The notes beneath the pieces are model-generated. The model saw only the letters and a program-made list of their open reading frames with translations. It was not told the origin of the DNA and did not search any database. Source: Firmicutes bacterium OM04-13BH (GTDB taxonomy: Bacteria; Bacillota; Clostridia; Lachnospirales; Lachnospiraceae). Taken from it: a DNA stretch of 9,704 bases. Shown in pieces: positions 1-5,041 of the stretch. The stretch's first letter is position 1. Each line of letters starts with the position of its first letter. The stretch is from NCBI GenBank assembly GCA_003481745.1, contig QULP01000002.1:466603-476306 (forward strand), given 5' to 3'. Both the position numbers and the translations under genes were made by a program.

Positions 1-270
1 AACCCAAGCATTGCCACCAACCCAAGCATTGCCACCAACCTGAGCATTGCCATCAACCCGAGCATTGTCACCAACCCAAGCATTGCCACCAACCCAAGCA
101 TTTCCTCTAACCTGAGCATTGCCACTAACCTGAGCATTGCCACCAACCCAAGCATTGCCATCAACCCGAGCATTGTCACCAACCCAAGCATTGCCACCAA
201 CCCAAGCATTTCCTCTAACCTGAGCATTGCCACTAACCTGAGCATTGCCACCAACCCAAGCATTGCCACC
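1..270 (-). repeat. Fifteen 18-bp coding tandem repeats with a 108-bp higher-order period
   Basis: On the plus strand the unit is aacccaagcattgccacc with variants at the ccaa/ctga/ccga, gcc/gtc/tcc and final three positions. Units begin at 1, 19, 37 and so on to 253. Positions 55-162 and 163-270 are near-identical 108-bp blocks (six units each); I count a single difference, at 161 versus 269. Each unit encodes one hexapeptide turn on the minus strand, so gain or loss of units keeps the reading frame. The array continues past the left edge. Confidence 0.95.
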
Positions 271-423
271 TTGAGAAAGATTTTCTTCTTTCTCAATCCA
301 ACCGCCAAGTTCCCCTGCTACCACATTTTCAAAACTAGTAATAGCCTGAATTCTGTGCAGTGTTACATTTTCAAAAAGAAGCGGCACTGTTTTTGTTTCT
401 CCTGTAAATTCGTATTTTTTCAT
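1..423 (-). CDS. YdcK-like left-handed beta-helix repeat protein, C-terminus off the window
   Basis: The gene starts at an ATG (423-421) behind an AAGGGGA ribosome binding site and is open for 141 codons to the left edge, so it is partial. Residues 1-50 (starting MKKYEFTGETKTVPL) include an LHRIQAITSF...VVAGELGGWIEKEENLSQ stretch, which resembles the N-terminus of the E. coli YdcK family. From about residue 52 on, the protein is pure hexapeptides of the form x-G-N-A-(W/Q/R)-V, fifteen of them in view. Such hexapeptide arrays usually fold as left-handed parallel beta-helices, as in acyltransferase-like and polymer-forming proteins. I see no catalytic residue, so enzyme activity should not be assumed. 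It lies 16 bp downstream of the antirepressor, probably in the same early operon. The role is unknown; binding or scaffolding is as likely as catalysis. Confidence 0.8.
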   Translation of the reverse strand, partial: MKKYEFTGETKTVPLLFENVTLHRIQAITSFENVVAGELGGWIEKEENLSQGGNAWVGGNAQVSGNAQVRGNAWVGGNAWVGDNARVDGNAWVGGNAQVSGNAQVRGNAWVGGNAWVGDNARVDGNAQVGGNAWVGGNAWV

Positions 424-439
424 AATGATTCCCCTTTCT

Positions 440-1141
440 TTATGCAAATCGCATTTGCGAATTATGCTCCTTGATTGCAATTTGAGTATTTGTACACGGT
501 TGCCAATGCTGTACGTACTCAATTGCATCTTCAAAGCGTTTTTTCGGCACATTATTTCGTGCGTTCACATGAAAATATCGCTTCAAGTCTCTGTTACACT
601 CAGAAAACACTTTCTTTCCAATTTCTTTATATGCATCGCTTTCTTTTCCACCAAGCGCATCAATGACAACATAATTAACCACCTCGCCAAGTGCCTGTTG
701 CTGGCTGTAATCTAAAGTCATTGTATTTTCCAGAGTCGTTACTCTCTCATCCATTTTGACAAGCTTCTTGTCATGCATTAAGATTGCTTGCATCTCTGGA
801 GAGTAGTTCTCCATTTCATAGTGTCCTGTTTTGCGTAATGCCGGAAGGACTTCCGATGTTACCCAACGCTTAAACTTTCTCGCATTAGGCATTTTACTGG
901 AAAGGATAAGACTGTAAAGACCGGATTCGTTAATAAATATCACTTCTCGATTCTGACCTGACAGAACGATTCGTTCGGTCAGCTTATCTTCCTCATCAAT
1001 GTGGTCTCTGATTGCTTTCGCTGTGTTTGTGTATTCAAGAATGTCTGCTACATCCTTGCCGACAAACCACACCTCTTCATTAATTGTTATTGTTCTTACT
1101 TGTCCAAATTCTTCATTGCTAAAAATCTGTAAATTGTTCAA
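440..1141 (-). CDS. Phage antirepressor, BRO-N plus ORF6C domains
   Basis: This 233-residue protein has the two-domain layout of Firmicute phage antirepressors. Residues 1 to about 105 are a BRO-N domain (MNNLQIFSNEEFGQVRT, WFVGKDVADILEY, FINESGLYSLI, FKRWVTSEVLPALRKTG). Residues about 140-215 match an ORF6C-type domain (SQQQALGEVVNYVV, then KVFSECNRDLKRYFHV and VPKKRFEDAIEYV). Family members act in the cytoplasm by binding or displacing phage repressors or DNA. I chose the TTG at 1141: it sits 8 nt after a GGAG box and gives the usual N-terminus MNNLQIF. The frame extends to a GTG at 1150, but that codon lies inside the ribosome binding site. It is near the distal end of the leftward early operon, where its expression would favour lytic growth. 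Confidence 0.88.
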   Translation of the reverse strand: MNNLQIFSNEEFGQVRTITINEEVWFVGKDVADILEYTNTAKAIRDHIDEEDKLTERIVLSGQNREVIFINESGLYSLILSSKMPNARKFKRWVTSEVLPALRKTGHYEMENYSPEMQAILMHDKKLVKMDERVTTLENTMTLDYSQQQALGEVVNYVVIDALGGKESDAYKEIGKKVFSECNRDLKRYFHVNARNNVPKKRFEDAIEYVQHWQPCTNTQIAIKEHNSQMRFA

Positions 1142-1199
1142 TTTCCTCACTCCATTTCTTTAATCTTAGTCAGAAGTTGCTCTAATTGGAACTTCCAAA

Positions 1200-1457
1200 C
1201 TAAAATTTAGCTTTATAAATATCGTCTTTTGTTACAGTAAGGGTACATTTTCTATCCACACAATTTAATGAAAATGCCTTTACTGTATCAAAACGAACAC
1301 CATTCACACATACCGTTTTCATATCCATATCAAGTGCAAAGCTATGCAATTCCTTTTCTGCTTCATCTTTGTATGGATTTACCGGGTATCCACATTTAGG
1401 ACAATACCGTTCATCTTCTAAGAGATTAAGTTCATGTCCGCATTTATAGCACTTCAT
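1200..1457 (-). CDS. Small zinc-ribbon protein of unknown function
   Basis: This 85-residue protein has an N-terminal zinc ribbon: C3-x2-C6 (CYKC) and C19-x2-C22 (CPKC) with a 12-residue gap. A short acidic linker follows, then a C-terminal domain of about 40 residues with the pattern G-V-R-F-x2-V-x2-F-S-L-x3-V-D-x-K, ending in a TLTV strand. The same C-terminal pattern occurs in the 67-residue protein at 3532-3329, so the two are paralogous in that part. The ATG overlaps the TGA of the upstream XRE gene in an ATGA, which suggests translational coupling. The ribbon could bind DNA, RNA or a protein; the sequence does not decide. I do not recognise a named family for the C-terminal domain. Confidence 0.8.
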   Translation of the reverse strand: MKCYKCGHELNLLEDERYCPKCGYPVNPYKDEAEKELHSFALDMDMKTVCVNGVRFDTVKAFSLNCVDRKCTLTVTKDDIYKAKF

Positions 1458-1693
1458 ACCTCTTCACCTCTCTTTCTAAAAAAATCCTCAATCTCAACTC
1501 CTAACGCATCTGCCAATTCCGGAAGATGCTCTACTCTCAAAAGTTTTCGCCCGTTTAAGATATCGCTAAAGCTTTGCGAATTGAAACCAGCCTGCTTTGC
1601 TACAAATGACTGCTTTAATCCCTTATTTTTAATAAGTTTTTTGATGTTTGTAATGATGTTGCTATATGTAATTATTTTCCTCGCTCCTTTCAC
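1454..1693 (-). CDS. XRE-family HTH regulator, small
   Basis: About 73-79 residues, essentially one XRE/Cro-CI helix-turn-helix. Helices 2 and 3 are seen in QSFVAKQAGFNSQSFSDILNGRK, followed by the typical LPELADALGVEIEDFF. A DNA-binding role is clear; targets are not known. The start is uncertain. The listed GTG (1693) has no good ribosome binding site and lies only 3 bp after the upstream stop. A strong AAAGGAG box lies inside the open frame, just after that GTG, and points to a start near 1675-1670, where the only codons are ATA and ATT. Homologues typically begin at about the ITYSNII position. The neighbours are a coupled zinc-ribbon gene downstream and a membrane-protein gene upstream. 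Confidence 0.8.
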   Translation of the reverse strand: MKGARKIITYSNIITNIKKLIKNKGLKQSFVAKQAGFNSQSFSDILNGRKLLRVEHLPELADALGVEIEDFFRKRGEEV

Positions 1694-1696
1694 TTC

Positions 1697-1981
1697 TTAT
1701 TTCGATGTTGCAGAATCTTCCTCAGCATCAAGAGTCTTGTCCTTTCCTGCAAGAGCGTTCTGAAGAAGAGCATTCTCAATCTTCAAATTCCGACAATCTT
1801 CCTCATGTTGTTCAATCTCCATCAGATAATAATTCTGTTGACGATGGAAATGCATCTGAGAAGTAAAAATTAAACATGCAAGATATACCACTAAAGACAG
1901 CAGGGATAACGATATTGATGTCAATATCTCTGCTCGTTTTTTTAGTTTATGATTTTCTTTCGCTAATTCTGAAATTTGCAT
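1697..1981 (-). CDS. Single-pass membrane protein with coiled-coil flanks
   Basis: This 94-residue protein starts at an ATG (1981) behind an AGAGAGGT box. Residues 1-17 are charged and helical (ISELAKENHKLKKRAE). Residues about 20-41 form one hydrophobic transmembrane segment (TSISLSLLSLVVYLACLIF). Residues 42-94 are polar with a Glu-rich, heptad-like stretch (EIEQHEEDCRNLKIENALLQNAL). The layout suggests a membrane-anchored coiled-coil protein that self-assembles or binds a partner. I recognise no family. Its place between two small HTH genes of the early operon suggests a host-takeover or superinfection role, but this is only inference from position. Confidence 0.72.
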   Translation of the reverse strand: MQISELAKENHKLKKRAEILTSISLSLLSLVVYLACLIFTSQMHFHRQQNYYLMEIEQHEEDCRNLKIENALLQNALAGKDKTLDAEEDSATSK

Positions 1982-1996
1982 TTTTTAACCTCTCTT

Positions 1997-2218
1997 TTAA
2001 ATAAAATCAACCGGATTAAGATTCAGTGCTACGCAAATACTCAAAAACTCATCTGCCCTTAAATCTCTTTCCAGATGTTTGTCTCTCACACTTACATAAA
2101 GCAAATAATATGGGATTTTACTTTCTTCTGCTAATGCTAACTTTGAAAGATTTACCTTATTTTCTTCTAAATACTCTCCAACCTTTTTGGTTACTCCTTT
2201 TACAATGATTTTTCTCAC
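1997..2218 (-). CDS. Small HTH (XRE-like) protein
   Basis: About 73 residues. KKVGEYLEENKVNLSKLALA is followed by KIPYYLLYVSV and RDLRADEFLSICVALNLNPVDF. This has the helix pattern and end of short XRE-like regulators of phages and conjugative elements; the second half is the standard dimerisation-side helix. The listed start is GTG (2218), but its AAAAGGAG box ends only about 1 nt before that codon. The natural spacing would point to ATC or ATT at 2209-2204, so the true start is open. It is the first leftward gene after the interrupting plus-strand metallopeptidase gene. The gap to the next gene is 15 bp. Confidence 0.72.
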   Translation of the reverse strand: MRKIIVKGVTKKVGEYLEENKVNLSKLALAEESKIPYYLLYVSVRDKHLERDLRADEFLSICVALNLNPVDFI

Positions 2219-2229
2219 TCTCCTTTTGA

Positions 2230-2258
2230 TTGACTTTTTTCTCCCACTCTTTTATGCT
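2230..2258 (+). promoter_or_regulatory. Sigma70-type promoter of the metallopeptidase gene
   Basis: A TTGACT at 2230-2235 and a TATGCT at 2253-2258 are spaced 17 bp apart. Transcription would begin near 2265 and run into the plus-strand gene at 2326. This gives the gene its own promoter inside an operon of opposite direction. Confidence 0.55.
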
Positions 2259-2266
2259 CTAATCAC

Positions 2267-2284
2267 AAGGCACTGCCATGCCTT
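2267..2284 (+). promoter_or_regulatory. 6-bp inverted repeat in the metallopeptidase leader
   Basis: AAGGCA at 2267-2272 and TGCCTT at 2279-2284 pair perfectly around a 6-nt loop. It lies right after the predicted transcription start, so it could be an operator for a repressor or a 5' leader hairpin. No U-run follows, so it is not a terminator. Confidence 0.45.
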
Positions 2285-2325
2285 AACTAATTAACCACAT
2301 ATTAATTTTAGGAGGTACCTTACTT

Positions 2326-3117
2326 ATGGAAAAAAATCTAAACTTATTTCCTCAATTTCTGGTTCGTTATCCTGATAATGGGCTAAAAAATGAAGAGGAC
2401 AAACCTATCTCAATTTCAGATGATGCTTTTGAACATTCACTATTTGCAATGGATTCTTTATTACATGTGATGAATATTTCACTTCCAATTCAACAAAGTC
2501 CGGAAGCTGTTATTGAATTTACAGATACTAAAACATATCCTGAAACTCTAAGAAGTCAAAAAATTATTTATCTTACTTCTGAACCAGACTATTGGGCTAA
2601 TACTTGTTATCAACTCGCTCACGAGATGTGTCATTATATGATTCCTGGTGATGTCGTTTCAACACTTCGCTGGCTTGAAGAATCAATCTGTGAACTTTCC
2701 TCCTGTTATTTTCTTCTGGAGTTTTCAAAATACTGGAAACGTCTCGGTGTCTCTATAACAAGTTCCAGAACTGGTGCCCCTTATTATCTTGCGGTAGAAG
2801 AGTATGTTAAAAATTCACTAGAAAAAAATCATCCACTTAATTTGAATTCTTTCTGTTCTCAGTCTCCTGAAATTTTGCAAACTTTAGAAAAGTTCTGTTA
2901 TTGTCGTGAAACCAACAGATACATAGCCCTCCGACTTCTTCCGATTTTTCAACATTTCCCAGAAGTCTGGCACGCAGTTCCTCTTTTAAGTGAACTTAAT
3001 GCCAATCAACCGCTTCTGGATGCTTTAAAACAATGGTTAACACTCGCTCCCAAGGAGTCATGTATCGCTTTACAAGAGGTTGCTCAACTATTTGGCGCAT
3101 CAATTTCTCTGAATTAA
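2326..3117 (+). CDS. HExxH metallopeptidase-like protein, antisense moron in the early operon
   Basis: This 263-residue protein starts at an ATG 10 nt after AGGAGG. Residues 97-103 read LAHEMCH, a zinc HExxH motif (H99, E100, H103). LRWLEESICELSS follows, where E119 or E123 could be the third zinc ligand, as in gluzincins. There is no signal peptide, so it is probably cytoplasmic. The C-terminal half (about 130-263) is helical and of unknown family; it carries several cysteines. The gene has its own promoter and runs against the surrounding operon, as phage morons do. Its last 122 bp overlap the end of the leftward gene 3304-2996 on the other strand. The substrate is unknown; host-protein cleavage, defence or anti-defence are all open. 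Confidence 0.8.
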   Translation: MEKNLNLFPQFLVRYPDNGLKNEEDKPISISDDAFEHSLFAMDSLLHVMNISLPIQQSPEAVIEFTDTKTYPETLRSQKIIYLTSEPDYWANTCYQLAHEMCHYMIPGDVVSTLRWLEESICELSSCYFLLEFSKYWKRLGVSITSSRTGAPYYLAVEEYVKNSLEKNHPLNLNSFCSQSPEILQTLEKFCYCRETNRYIALRLLPIFQHFPEVWHAVPLLSELNANQPLLDALKQWLTLAPKESCIALQEVAQLFGASISLN

Positions 3118-3304
3118 GGGGCTGTGTATAATCCCAATCATCAAAATAAGGAATTAACACAGGGTACATCCGGCAAATACTTTTTTCGGCAACTTCTTCC
3201 AATTTGCCGGATGTGCTAAGTCTTGATAAACGGAAGAGAAACTCTTCTTTTGTCTTTATGGTATATCCTTTTTCTCCTTTTTCCCCTATTGGGCATGGGC
3301 TCAT
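2996..3304 (-). CDS. Small protein of unknown function with a Gly-Glu-Lys N-terminal motif
   Basis: 102 residues from the ATG at 3304. A very strong G-rich box (AAGGAGG followed by GGGGTGA) lies upstream; an in-frame GTG at 3313 sits inside that box and is a less likely start. The N-terminus MSPCPIGEKGEKGYT has two to three Gly-x-Lys triplets. The rest is mixed charged and aromatic (FLFRLSRLS, YPVLIPYFDDWDYT, PWERVLTIVLKHPEAV) with no family I recognise. It starts 25 bp after the upstream leftward stop and so looks like part of the early operon. Its last 40 codons overlap, on the other strand, the end of the metallopeptidase gene. Both frames look protein-like there, so I keep both, with this one less certain. 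Confidence 0.65.
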   Translation of the reverse strand: MSPCPIGEKGEKGYTIKTKEEFLFRLSRLSTSGKLEEVAEKSICRMYPVLIPYFDDWDYTQPLNSEKLMRQIVEQPLVKRYMTPWERVLTIVLKHPEAVDWH

Positions 3305-3328
3305 TTCTCTCACCCCCCTCCTTGCAAA

Positions 3329-3532
3329 CTAAAGTTCAAATCTGCAAACATCGCCATTGATTACAGTAACTAACCATTTGCCATCCACACGTTTCAAAGA
3401 AAATTCACTTACATTTTTGAAATGAATACCTCTTGCTTTCAGTGAATTCTTAACGGTTGAAAATAAAAAATCATATTCTACTATTTCCGGTCCTACACAG
3501 CCTCGTTCTCCTTTTAATCCTGGATAACACAT
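3329..3532 (-). CDS. Small protein with collagen-like N-terminus and a domain shared with the zinc-ribbon protein
   Basis: 67 residues from an ATG behind AAAGGAG (9-nt spacing). The first 16 residues (MCYPGLKGERGCVGPE) form four Gly-x-y triplets and include two cysteines. Residues about 27-67 carry G-I-H-F-x2-V-x2-F-S-L-x3-V-D-x-K-W-L-V-T-V, aligning over about 40 residues with the C-terminus of the zinc-ribbon protein 1457-1200. So the two share a C-terminal domain but have different N-terminal heads. The function is unknown. It is the second gene of the leftward operon, 35 bp after the Cro-like regulator, and would be expressed early after induction. Confidence 0.72.
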   Translation of the reverse strand: MCYPGLKGERGCVGPEIVEYDFLFSTVKNSLKARGIHFKNVSEFSLKRVDGKWLVTVINGDVCRFEL

Positions 3533-3567
3533 TTCACATCTCTCCTTTCGGGTGTTGTAAGTTTCTT

Positions 3568-3831
3568 TTAATATTTATTTGCTTTCTTTTCCTTATCTGT
3601 TAGTGTTGACTTAAAATCATCTTTTTGTTTAAAAAAAATAGCTTCTTTCACCTCAAGACTTTCAATCTCTAATAATTCACATAATGCAGCAACTTCGCTA
3701 GTTTTAAATTCTCGCTCATTATTTATTTTCATTGACAATCCATAGCTTGATAATCCTAGATATTGAGCTACATATTTAAGTTTTAAACCTTTTGAAATAA
3801 TTAATTCTTTCAACACTTCTGTATCTGTCAT
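3568..3831 (-). CDS. Cro-like XRE regulator, first gene of the leftward operon
   Basis: 87 residues from an ATG behind AGGAGGTGA. Residues about 4-60 are an XRE HTH (VLKELIISKGLKLKYVAQYL, SSYGLSMKINNEREF, VAALCELLEIES). The short length without an effector domain, and its position divergent from a CI-like gene, fit a Cro-type repressor. It would bind the operators at 3850-3947 and lower transcription of both operons. The C-terminal tail (FFKQKDDFKSTLTDKEKK) is basic and polar. The codons for DDFKS contain a near-perfect copy of the operator sequence (3605-3621). Promoter PL and operators O1 and O2 lie directly upstream. Confidence 0.87.
   Translation of the reverse strand: MTDTEVLKELIISKGLKLKYVAQYLGLSSYGLSMKINNEREFKTSEVAALCELLEIESLEVKEAIFFKQKDDFKSTLTDKEKKANKY
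3605..3621. promoter_or_regulatory. Intragenic operator copy (O4) inside the Cro-like gene
   Basis: The site gttgacttaaaatcatc matches 15 of 17 positions of the perfect palindromic operator O1 (3850-3866). It lies 245 bp from O1, in the coding region of the regulator. It could be an auxiliary site for looping or a roadblock to leftward transcription. Binding is inferred from similarity only. Confidence 0.5.
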
Positions 3832-3849
3832 TTTCTCACCTCCTATTTT

Positions 3850-3866
3850 GATGATTTAAAATCATC
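3850..3866. promoter_or_regulatory. Operator O1, perfect 17-bp palindrome
   Basis: GATGATTTAAAATCATC consists of perfect 8-bp arms around one central base. It lies just downstream of the predicted PL start (about 3868) and 18 bp before the Cro-like start codon. A dimeric XRE repressor typically binds such a site. Confidence 0.72.
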
Positions 3867-3874
3867 TTTCTTTT

Positions 3875-3903
3875 ATAATATCAGCATGTAGATTAAAAGT
3901 CAA
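3875..3903 (-). promoter_or_regulatory. Leftward promoter PL
   Basis: Read on the minus strand, TTGACT (3903-3898) and TATTAT (3880-3875) are separated by exactly 17 bp. The start would be near 3868, giving a leader of about 37 nt to the Cro-like gene. O2 covers the -35 box and O1 lies at the start site, so a bound repressor would block it. Confidence 0.7.
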
Positions 3904-3904
3904 C
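3888..3904. promoter_or_regulatory. Operator O2, degenerate copy
   Basis: The site gtagattaaaagtcaac matches O1 at 12 of 17 positions and keeps part of the dyad. It overlaps the -35 of PL. The weaker match suggests lower affinity. Confidence 0.45.
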
Positions 3905-3930
3905 ATTTTTTTTTATTTTTTTCAATTTTT

Positions 3931-3947
3931 ATTGATTTAAAATCATT
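3931..3947. promoter_or_regulatory. Operator O3
   Basis: The site attgatttaaaatcatt matches O1 at 14 of 17 positions and contains the core TGATTT-A-AAATCA. It overlaps the -35 box of PR, so a bound protein would repress (or, depending on contacts, activate) the rightward lysogeny operon. Confidence 0.62.
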
Positions 3948-3960
3948 TTAATGGTATATT
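3932..3960 (+). promoter_or_regulatory. Rightward promoter PR of the lysogeny operon
   Basis: TTGATT (3932-3937) and TATATT (3955-3960) are 17 bp apart. The start would be near 3967, about 29 nt before the CI-like start codon. It would drive the operon from 3996 to 6680. Confidence 0.65.
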
Positions 3961-3995
3961 ATCATTATAAAATTAAATAAGAAGGAGGCGTAAAT

Positions 3996-4538
3996 ATGGC
4001 TGAAATAGGCAAACGAATCCGCTTACGTAGAGAAGAACTTGGAATAACACAGGAAGAACTTGCTTATCGTCTTGGATACAAAAGCAAAACAACTATTGCT
4101 AAGATAGAAAATGGAACTAACGATATTGTCCAAAGCAAAGTTCTTGCTTTTGCTAATGCTCTCAATACTACATCAGCTTATTTAATGGGATGGACAGCAG
4201 AAAAGAGTTCCCCTATTGCAACAGTTCACGACCAACTTAATAAACAAGAAAAGAGAATAAACACTTTTGTTCAATTATTTCATTTACATGGTTATACAGT
4301 AGAAACGAGTGAAAATACTGTTAAAATTAGTAAAGACTCAAATTACTGTATTCTTACGCAAAAAGAATTTGCTACATTATTGAATCGTTGCTATAAAGAT
4401 TTTGAATATAACATCAGCAGATATATGGATGAATATGATTCAAAAATGGCAGTTGCAGCTCACGAGCGTACCAACATCGAAGTAACTGACGAAATGAAAA
4501 AGCATGATGACGATATCATGGATGATGACGACTTCTGA
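3996..4538 (+). CDS. CI-like XRE repressor
   Basis: 180 residues; the ATG lies 7 nt after GGAGG. Residues 4-66 are a canonical XRE HTH (RLRREELGITQEELAYRLGY, TTIAKIENGTND, VLAFANALNTTSAYLMGW). Residues about 75-180 form a C-terminal domain of unknown fold, probably for dimerisation, ending in a very acidic tail (KHDDDIMDDDDF). It has no S24/LexA-type self-cleaving peptidase domain. An ImmA-type peptidase gene follows after 16 bp, so, by analogy with ICEBs1 ImmR-ImmA, the repressor is probably removed by that peptidase rather than by self-cleavage. It should bind O1-O3 and keep PL off. The HTH is closely similar to the fourth HTH of the protein 5487-6680 (shared ...KIE-G-x2-D...SK...FA-x-ALN...LMGW). 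Confidence 0.9.
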   Translation: MAEIGKRIRLRREELGITQEELAYRLGYKSKTTIAKIENGTNDIVQSKVLAFANALNTTSAYLMGWTAEKSSPIATVHDQLNKQEKRINTFVQLFHLHGYTVETSENTVKISKDSNYCILTQKEFATLLNRCYKDFEYNISRYMDEYDSKMAVAAHERTNIEVTDEMKKHDDDIMDDDDF

Positions 4539-4554
4539 TTTGGCAGGTGATTTT

Positions 4555-5013
4555 TTGAACTATGAAGAAATGCTGATAGAATCAGATAATGAAAATTTGA
4601 TTATAAAGGAAAAGCCATTGTGTTCCAGTGATGGGCGAATTAAAGGAAATAAAATAGCCATTCGGCACACAATTAAAACTCAAACAGAAAAGTCTTGTGT
4701 CCTCGCAGAAGAACTTGGACACTACTATACCACTTCCGGAAACATCTTAGACCAGACGGACGTATCGAATAGAAAACAAGAGTACCGTGCACGGCTCTAT
4801 GGATACAATCTCAAGATTGGACTCATGGGACTTATCAGAGCATTTGAGCATGGCTGCCGGTCCGCATCAGACATAGCGGAATATCTGGATGTGACGGAAG
4901 AATATTTAAAAGAAGCAGTTGACTGCTACCGGAGCAAGTACGGTGTGTATGCGACTGTGGATAATTATGCAGTATATTTCACTCCTGCTCTGGGAGTGTT
5001 GAAGATAGATTGA
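4555..5013 (+). CDS. immA: ImmA/IrrE-type metallopeptidase
   Basis: 152 residues. I chose the TTG at 4555, with a CAGGTGA box upstream, because it gives the family-typical N-terminus MNYEEMLIES; upstream in-frame ATGs lie within the end of the repressor gene. The zinc motif reads LAEELGH (residues 50-56), so the first position of HExxH is Glu52 rather than His; Glu53 and His56 are kept, and Glu77 (QEYRAR) is a candidate further ligand. To my knowledge, this EExxH form recurs in clostridial phage ImmA-like proteins. The protein would act in the cytoplasm to cleave or inactivate the CI-like repressor, triggering induction. The second half (ASDIAEYLDVTEEYLKEAVDCY) is a helical, HTH-like region. 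The symbol refers to the family, not to tested function. Confidence 0.85.
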   Translation: MNYEEMLIESDNENLIIKEKPLCSSDGRIKGNKIAIRHTIKTQTEKSCVLAEELGHYYTTSGNILDQTDVSNRKQEYRARLYGYNLKIGLMGLIRAFEHGCRSASDIAEYLDVTEEYLKEAVDCYRSKYGVYATVDNYAVYFTPALGVLKID

Positions 5014-5041
5014 GTTGATTGACCAAGAGAGGTGACTTAAT

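Noticed and set aside
1..270. Regular repeats that might suggest a CRISPR array
   Set aside because: Units are 18 bp and directly abutting with no spacers; they read in frame as hexapeptides of a beta-helix protein.
444..458. GCAAAT-CGC-ATTTGC dyad at the end of the antirepressor gene
   Set aside because: Short, AT-rich and coding; no U-run or repeated copy to support an operator or terminator.
271..715. Plus-strand open frames at 271-474, 425-715 and 475-666
   Set aside because: They lie opposite the YdcK-like and antirepressor genes, have no ribosome binding sites and no recognisable protein pattern.
1434..1763. Plus-strand open frame of 109 codons
   Set aside because: Antisense of the XRE, zinc-ribbon and membrane-protein genes; its hydrophobic content mirrors the opposite strand and no ribosome binding site is present.
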